Positions 59,525 through 64,000 of a stretch of 64,000 nt of DNA are shown here, piece after piece. The stretch comes from Nigrospora sphaerica. Its lineage: Eukaryota > Ascomycota > Sordariomycetes > Amphisphaeriales > Apiosporaceae. The stretch's first letter is position 1, and every line of letters begins with the position of its first letter. The notes beneath the pieces were generated by a model, which saw only the letters and a program-made list of their open reading frames with translations, made no database searches and was not told where the DNA came from. The stretch is taken from positions 3,720,001 through 3,784,000 of the forward strand of contig JAGVVL010000009.1 in NCBI GenBank assembly GCA_018287875.1, written 5' to 3'. The translations under genes were made by a program, and so were the position numbers.

Positions 59525-61141
59525 ATGAGTCAGCGATGGGCGTCGCCAATGGATTGGGCGGGCCGCCGCGATGTCATTACGAGGCTGTACATGGACCATC
59601 ATCTCCCGCTCCCTCGGGTGATGGAAATCATGGAACGTGACTACGAGTTCTTCGCCACGTACGTGAATCGCCCGCTCGTATCCTCTAGCCGTGCCAGCGC
59701 GCTGACAGAACCGCTTTGAAGCCCGCGCATGTACAAGGTGAGCCGATATGCAACGTCCACGCCCCGTGCTGTACTGGCGCTGACATAAGACGAACAAGTA
59801 TGACGCGCCCTCTCTTTCCTAAACCCCGCGCAGGGAAAGCAGACTCGGTTTCACCAGGTCCCAGAGGGCACCAGGACAAGGCGTGGCCAAGCTGACCCGA
59901 AAGTGAGTAGGGACCGCTTCCGGAAGTGGAAACTGTTCAAGTACAACGTGCCCGGCGCCTCGGAAGCCTCGCAAGTGTCCACGCGCGCGAGCGCGTCAGG
60001 GAAAGAGATCGCTATCAGGAAGAAGAGCCGCCCGATCATTGTCAAAGAGGACAGCGGGTCACCCCACGACGAGGAGACGATACAGAAGACGGCGGCCCCG
60101 ATCGTGCTTTCTAAGCACCTCTCACCACCGCGTATCTTTCTTCTCCCCGAAACGGTCGTCAGCCTGTCACAGCAGTTCTTCGATTGCCAGCTTCAAAGAC
60201 ACCAGGGCTACCTTTTCAAAGAGTCGATGGACTGGTGGTGGGCCATGGAGTGCGCGCTGCGGCTGGTGGAGGCCAACAGGCTGCAAGAAGGATTTGAAGA
60301 ACTCAGCCGCTGTTTCGACCGTTTCGCAGTGATGCTCAAGGATCCTGAGATAGGGCTACTGTCCAACTTTTACTACATGCTCATACGGCTTGGGCCGCAG
60401 CTCCGGGGAAACTTCCTGGACTACGCCACGCGAATGGCCATAATCAAACTGGGGCGGGGGCACCCATTAACGCTGGTTTTCGACACGCTGCGCCGGGCTG
60501 AGCCCCAAGAAGTCCAGGATGGCGGGTACTTGATCCTTCACACGCACTTCCAGGCGGCTGAGAGGGCTTTGGGCGGCAGCGACGTCAAAATCGCGCGGTT
60601 GTCCGCCTTCATCCTGCAGGCGTTGGACTGGCAGCACGTGTACAGCCACCTGCCGGCCGACAGCGCGACCATCGAGGCCGAGATGTGGCGCTCCCACGAG
60701 CGGCTGCTGGCGTCGGGCCTCGTGATTGAGGCGCAGGAAACCCTGGTGGAAATCGCCATGATGTATGTTCGGTACCGGCGCTACGACGAGGCGGAGCGGC
60801 TCGCAGCCCAGATCGCGAGCTGGGCCGAAAGATGCGGCGACCGCGAGGCCCGGACTTTTGAGGGTCGGGCTTTGCGCGTGCACTTCCTGGTCGCGCAGGA
60901 GACGGACGACGTAGAGGGATGCTTCCTCTATGGTTTGAAAAGCCTCAAGGCCGACTGCTGGCGGTTCGGGCGTACGCACACTCGAACTAAGGCATTGCTG
61001 GCGCAATACCAAGCCTACTTCAAGGAGAAAGGCCGTCCCGAACTCGCCGCGGAGCTGGAGGTGGAAATCGCCGAGGAGTACAGGGCACTATCCGAGTCGC
61101 CTGAGGTTGAGTTCAAGAGAGAGGTGGAGGAGGTGGAATAG
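59525..61141 (+). CDS. Clr5-domain protein
   Basis: The long exon to 61141 is certain; the 5' end is an inferred join of 59525-59658, 59722-59737, 59843-59857 and 59927-61141, giving 459 residues. That join produces a continuous Clr5 domain: W at about residue 11, RRDVITRLYMDHHLPL, VMEIMERDYEFFAT, PRMYKTRFHQ and WKLFKYN. Clr5 domains are found at the N-terminus of many Pezizomycotina proteins and take their name from CLR-5; DNA binding is suspected. The rest (about residues 90-459) is alpha-helical with tetratricopeptide-like spacing and ends in an acidic tail. Two of the exons would be only 16 and 15 bases, and the third intron starts with a weak GTCCCA donor, so this part of the model needs care. 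The alternative of simply starting at 59834 or later would cut the domain in half. Confidence 0.7.
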
Positions 61142-61863
61142 GAGACATGATTCCAACGCAGAAGACTCAATGCCGTCGTCCAACGCTGGACTGTGAGTAT
61201 CCGTATCCCTGGCATGCGTCTGGTCGGCGGAGCGGCTGGCATTGGCCCGGCGGTCGGCACGGCGCAAGCGAAGTCGACTGTTGCCGCGGACGGTTCAAGA
61301 TGACAGTCATTTCAACGCGCGAAGGGTATCCCATACGGCAAAAAGCTGGATGCGAGGAGGGGCTGTCGCTCACAAGGCGCCGGGAGAGCGATCACGTGGT
61401 TGCGCCTTGGTGCTGCGACAACGGAATGACAAGCAGTCTTGGCGGCAGAGAGTGGTCATCATGTGTTCCGGCCTTTGCAAATACGGGATGGCAGATGAGG
61501 CAGGCACATGTTGCACTGGACACTCTCTACTTACATAGGTACTTAGTCTCGGATAGTTGCATCTCTACGGCTCACCGCATAGATGATGCACCAGCCAGGC
61601 AGTAGCTTGCCGCGTAGAGAAATAGCTTATGTCAGCATCCCGATATGGACTAGCGCACTCAACGGGGGGGGAAGCTCTGAACCATTTTGGTTGGATCGGA
61701 TCCAATGGGTTCGAGGCATTCATTGATCCGGGCCGGCCCATGGTCGAAAAGTGCTCGCCGACGTCGACAAGCAAGTCCCTCAACCACCAAAAGCCAGCAA
61801 GCCAGCCACATTGCCCACCACCTCTTCCCACACCTCCCTCCACGAATCGCCAATACCGTCATC
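61142..61863. other. Intergenic region upstream of ATP18
   Basis: No gene supported. The last 130 bases are C/A-rich (many CCA and CCTC units) and likely form the ATP18 promoter and leader. Confidence 0.5.
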
Positions 61864-62475
61864 ATGGTTTTCTTCGGTGCCACGCCCCTCAAGAAGTTCC
61901 CGGCGCCCGTCCGTACGTGCTTTCCCCTCCGTCTGTCGCCTGCGGCCGTCCGGTCCCGTCCCCTCATCAGCCCAGCGAGCCTGGTCCCGAGGGACGCGCG
62001 ACGGTGGCCGGGCCGACCGACAAGCCGCTCTCTTTCCTTGTCTTCGTGCGCAACCCTGCCAATTGATGCTAATTGCCCCCGTCTGCAGTCAAGCCGCTGG
62101 CCCCCTTCTTCGCTGCCGGTACGATTACCCATCCCGCCTGCGACCCGCGGGCGCCTTCTCTCCACCCCTCCCTCGACTGTACCTGCGCGTGATGGACATA
62201 AAGAGCGAGGGGGGAGGTGCTGGAACGATGGAAAAACGAGGGGGACAATGACTGACACGTGCCGGGGCAGGTCTCGTCATTCTCTACGGAGTCAACTCGG
62301 CACAGAACGCCATGATGCAGTGTACGTGACTTTGACCCATTCCCCCATTTTCCCGCACTGCCTGGCCGAAATACGCCTGAGAAAACGAAGCTTACGCCTA
62401 TCTCTTTCCCGCCCAACAGCCGACGAGTGGAAGAACGACCCGCGCAACCCCAACGCCAAGTCGGGCGGCCACTAA
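61864..62475 (+). CDS. ATP18: Mitochondrial F1Fo-ATP synthase subunit i/j
   Basis: Four small exons, 61864-61912, 62089-62118, 62271-62321 and 62420-62475, encode 61 residues. The join gives KKFPAPVLKPLAPFFAAG, a single hydrophobic stretch LVILYGVNS, then DEWKNDPRNPNAKSGGH at the C-terminus. The P-V-LKP-FFAAG start and the DPRNPN ending are hallmarks of Atp18 (subunit i/j), a small single-pass protein of the Fo membrane part of ATP synthase in the inner mitochondrial membrane. All four exons are phase-consistent and the introns (176, 152 and 98 bases) have GT/AG ends. The gene is too short and too finely split to be seen as an open frame. It should be constitutively expressed. Confidence 0.95.
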   Translation: MVFFGATPLKKFPAPVRTCFPLRLSPAAVRSRPLISPASLVPRDARRWPGRPTSRSLSLSSCATLPIDANCPRLQSSRWPPSSLPVRLPIPPATRGRLLSTPPSTVPARDGHKERGGRCWNDGKTRGTMTDTCRGRSRHSLRSQLGTERHDAVYVTLTHSPIFPHCLAEIRLRKRSLRLSLSRPTADEWKNDPRNPNAKSGGH

Positions 62476-63601
62476 ACCTGCACGTCTTGCGCCTTTCCGG
62501 GAGCCGGGGCGAGGGAATTTTCCCAACCCGAGAGGTGGGACGATGAGAGAAGAGCCGCCCCTCGGGTGATGGTTCTGGGAGAAGGCAGAGACGGCGGAAG
62601 AAGCGGAAGGAAATCCAGTGTACGAGAAGGGGGGCGATGGCGATGCGTGAACCGGGCGTTGTCTGTCCTCGGAACCACGAACCCCGTCCTCCAGAGTCAA
62701 TGTGACACATTCCATAACGTCCCCTTTCCCTGTCCCAGGGAAGCCTCGACTTCGGTCGCGGGGCCATGGCTCTCTGCCTTTGTTTTCATAGGCCTGCGCC
62801 GAATTTCGACCCCATCCAGATCGCCCGGAACGCAAAGTCGCCCTTCTGGGTTCCCCCGCAGCCGACCCCCGGTCTCCGGCAAACGAACGAGACGGCGGCT
62901 GCGCCTCCTACTTCGTCTCGAACCCCTGCACGGCGTGACAGACGAGAGACAGGACTCGGAAAGGGGATTTCCGCGATGAACATGGTGCTTGCAGCTTGTG
63001 ACGTATTAAAAGACCTGCGGGCTTGCAGCTTCCCCATTTTTCTATGCCAGATGCGGACGTTTCAAGCCTCGTACGCCCGGGTGCTACGGCTTTCCCCACT
63101 GCTTGCACGCTTGCCTTTTGCTTTTGCCCCTTAACCCCGGGGACGAGCAAGGCGCCGTTGCGTAGGGGCTACGGGTCGCGCGAGTTCGAAGCTCCCGCTC
63201 GCCCCATACCGATTTCGTCGTCTTGGGTGAGGGACGGTCACGTACGTCACGAAATCGTAGAGTTAACACCCGGGAAGACGGTGATGGGGCCAACAACAAG
63301 GCCGTCCGGCAGTGTGGCCGCGGCCCCTTGCGCATAGGATAACATGCAAGTGACCTTCTAGTATTCGGTTTCTCTCGAACTGCAGGGCCCCGGTGCGCAA
63401 ACCCGCTCGGACCAGGAACCGGTCAGCCGCCCACAAGTCCCCGGCGCACCCCGGAACGGGAGGGGGTCTATGTCTAGCTCTAGTGTAACGTCTATCAAGG
63501 GTCCCATCCCTCTGTAGGTCGCAGGTGTGTGTGCGTGTATGTGTATACCGTCCCCTCCTCGCCCCTTTCTAGACCCACCGCGACCTTTTTTTTTTTGGTT
63601 T
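62476..63601. other. Convergent intergenic region
   Basis: No gene is supported between ATP18 and the minus-strand hydrolase. It contains a TG/GT patch near 63520-63545 and a T homopolymer at about 63586-63595 directly behind the hydrolase stop codon, possibly linked to its 3' end. Confidence 0.5.
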
Positions 63602-64000
63602 TCACAGGACCTCCCTGGCGTCCTTGGCCTCGGCGCCCGCCGGCGCGGCGGCGAGGACGTCGCGGAGGAAGCCGGCGACGGCCATGGTCCACTCCTTGCC
63701 GACGGGCACGTAGTGGCCGCCGGGGTGGACGAGGGTGCGGGCGGCGGGGCCGCAGGCGGCGACGAGGGCGGCGCTGCGGGCCTCGTCGACGACGGTGTCG
63801 AGGCCGCCGATGACGTGGAGCGAGGGCGTCGCGAGGCCGCCGGCGTAGAGCCAGGCGGCGAGGGCGGCGTCGCGCGCCACGAAGCCCGAGTAGACGACGG
63901 CGAAGCGCAGAGCGCGGTGGCCGTTGGCGTCGCGCAGGTCGCGCACCCACGCGGCCGGCGGCGGCTCGTCGGCGGCGCCGGCGTCGGCGTCGGCGGCGGC
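63602..64000 (-). CDS. FSH1-type serine hydrolase, 3' part
   Basis: A minus-strand frame open from the window edge to a stop at 63602-63604, 132 residues of the C-terminal part. SGFVARDAALAAWL, PSLHVIGGLDTVV and LVHPGGHYVP match the last strands of the FSH1 (serine hydrolase) alpha/beta fold, where the D of GGLD and H of GGHYVP complete the catalytic triad; the nucleophile serine lies outside the window. These hydrolases include the LovG-type thioesterases that release polyketide products, as well as general cellular esterases. The high GC of the gene and its position at the edge prevent further placement. Exon structure upstream is unknown. Confidence 0.75.
   Translation of the reverse strand, partial: AAADADAGAADEPPPAAWVRDLRDANGHRALRFAVVYSGFVARDAALAAWLYAGGLATPSLHVIGGLDTVVDEARSAALVAACGPAARTLVHPGGHYVPVGKEWTMAVAGFLRDVLAAAPAGAEAKDAREVL

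Overview
The window looks like a stretch of nuclear chromosome from a filamentous ascomycete (Pezizomycotina, most likely Sordariomycetes). Genes are split by short introns of about 50 to 170 bases with GTRNGY donors, CTRAY-type branch points and CAG/TAG acceptors. Coding DNA is GC-rich with strong GC3. The gene set is typically fungal: a Rho3 GTPase, an ATP synthase subunit i/j, a Clr5-type protein, a GH43 enzyme with a fungal cellulose-binding module, an MFS sugar transporter, a SET-domain protein and fungal BTB/F-box-like proteins. No rRNA, tRNA, CRISPR array or intact transposon could be recognised.

Layout. 1-9.0 kb is a gene-poor stretch with short tandem repeats and GT microsatellites, ending in a pyrimidine-rich leader. 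9.0-13.2 kb (+) encodes a very long non-canonical poly(A)/nucleotidyl transferase (Cid/CutA type). 14.7-17.4 kb (+) encodes a BTB/F-box-like protein. 18.9-21.8 kb (-) encodes a repeat-rich, disordered Pro/Gln protein. 21.8-26.2 kb is empty of recognisable genes. 26.2-28.3 kb (+) is an MFS sugar transporter, and 30.0-32.1 kb (+) is a secreted CBM1-GH43 enzyme; together they look like a plant-polysaccharide release and uptake pair. 35.6-36.6 kb (+) is Rho3. 40.5-41.3 kb (+) is a secreted proline-rich wall-type protein. 42.6-42.9 kb (-) is a small two-exon gene. 43.9-44.6 kb (-) is a membrane-anchored protein with two HxxHC motifs. 46.0-46.6 kb (-) is a membrane-protein gene whose reading frame is broken. 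47.4-48.5 kb (+) is a fragment-like protein with a NACHT-style Walker B. 50.4-51.6 kb (+) is a secreted alpha/beta hydrolase. 52.5-53.6 kb (-) is a secreted, probably GPI-anchored protein with a collagen-like tail. 56.0-57.4 kb (+) is a SMYD-like SET protein. 59.5-61.1 kb (+) is a Clr5-type protein with proposed micro-exons. 61.9-62.5 kb (+) is ATP18. The right edge carries the 3' end of an FSH1-type serine hydrolase (-).

Conserved housekeeping genes (nucleotidyltransferase, Rho3, ATP18) alternate with long, less GC-rich intergenic stretches and lineage-restricted secreted or membrane genes, mainly from 40 to 60 kb. Gene models were built by eye from splice signals, reading-phase arithmetic and family motifs; no homology search was run. 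No clearly new multi-gene system stands out. The most rewarding oddities are in-frame introns hidden inside domains (CBM1, Clr5), the double HxxHC protein, the collagen-like GPI protein and the frame-broken membrane gene.
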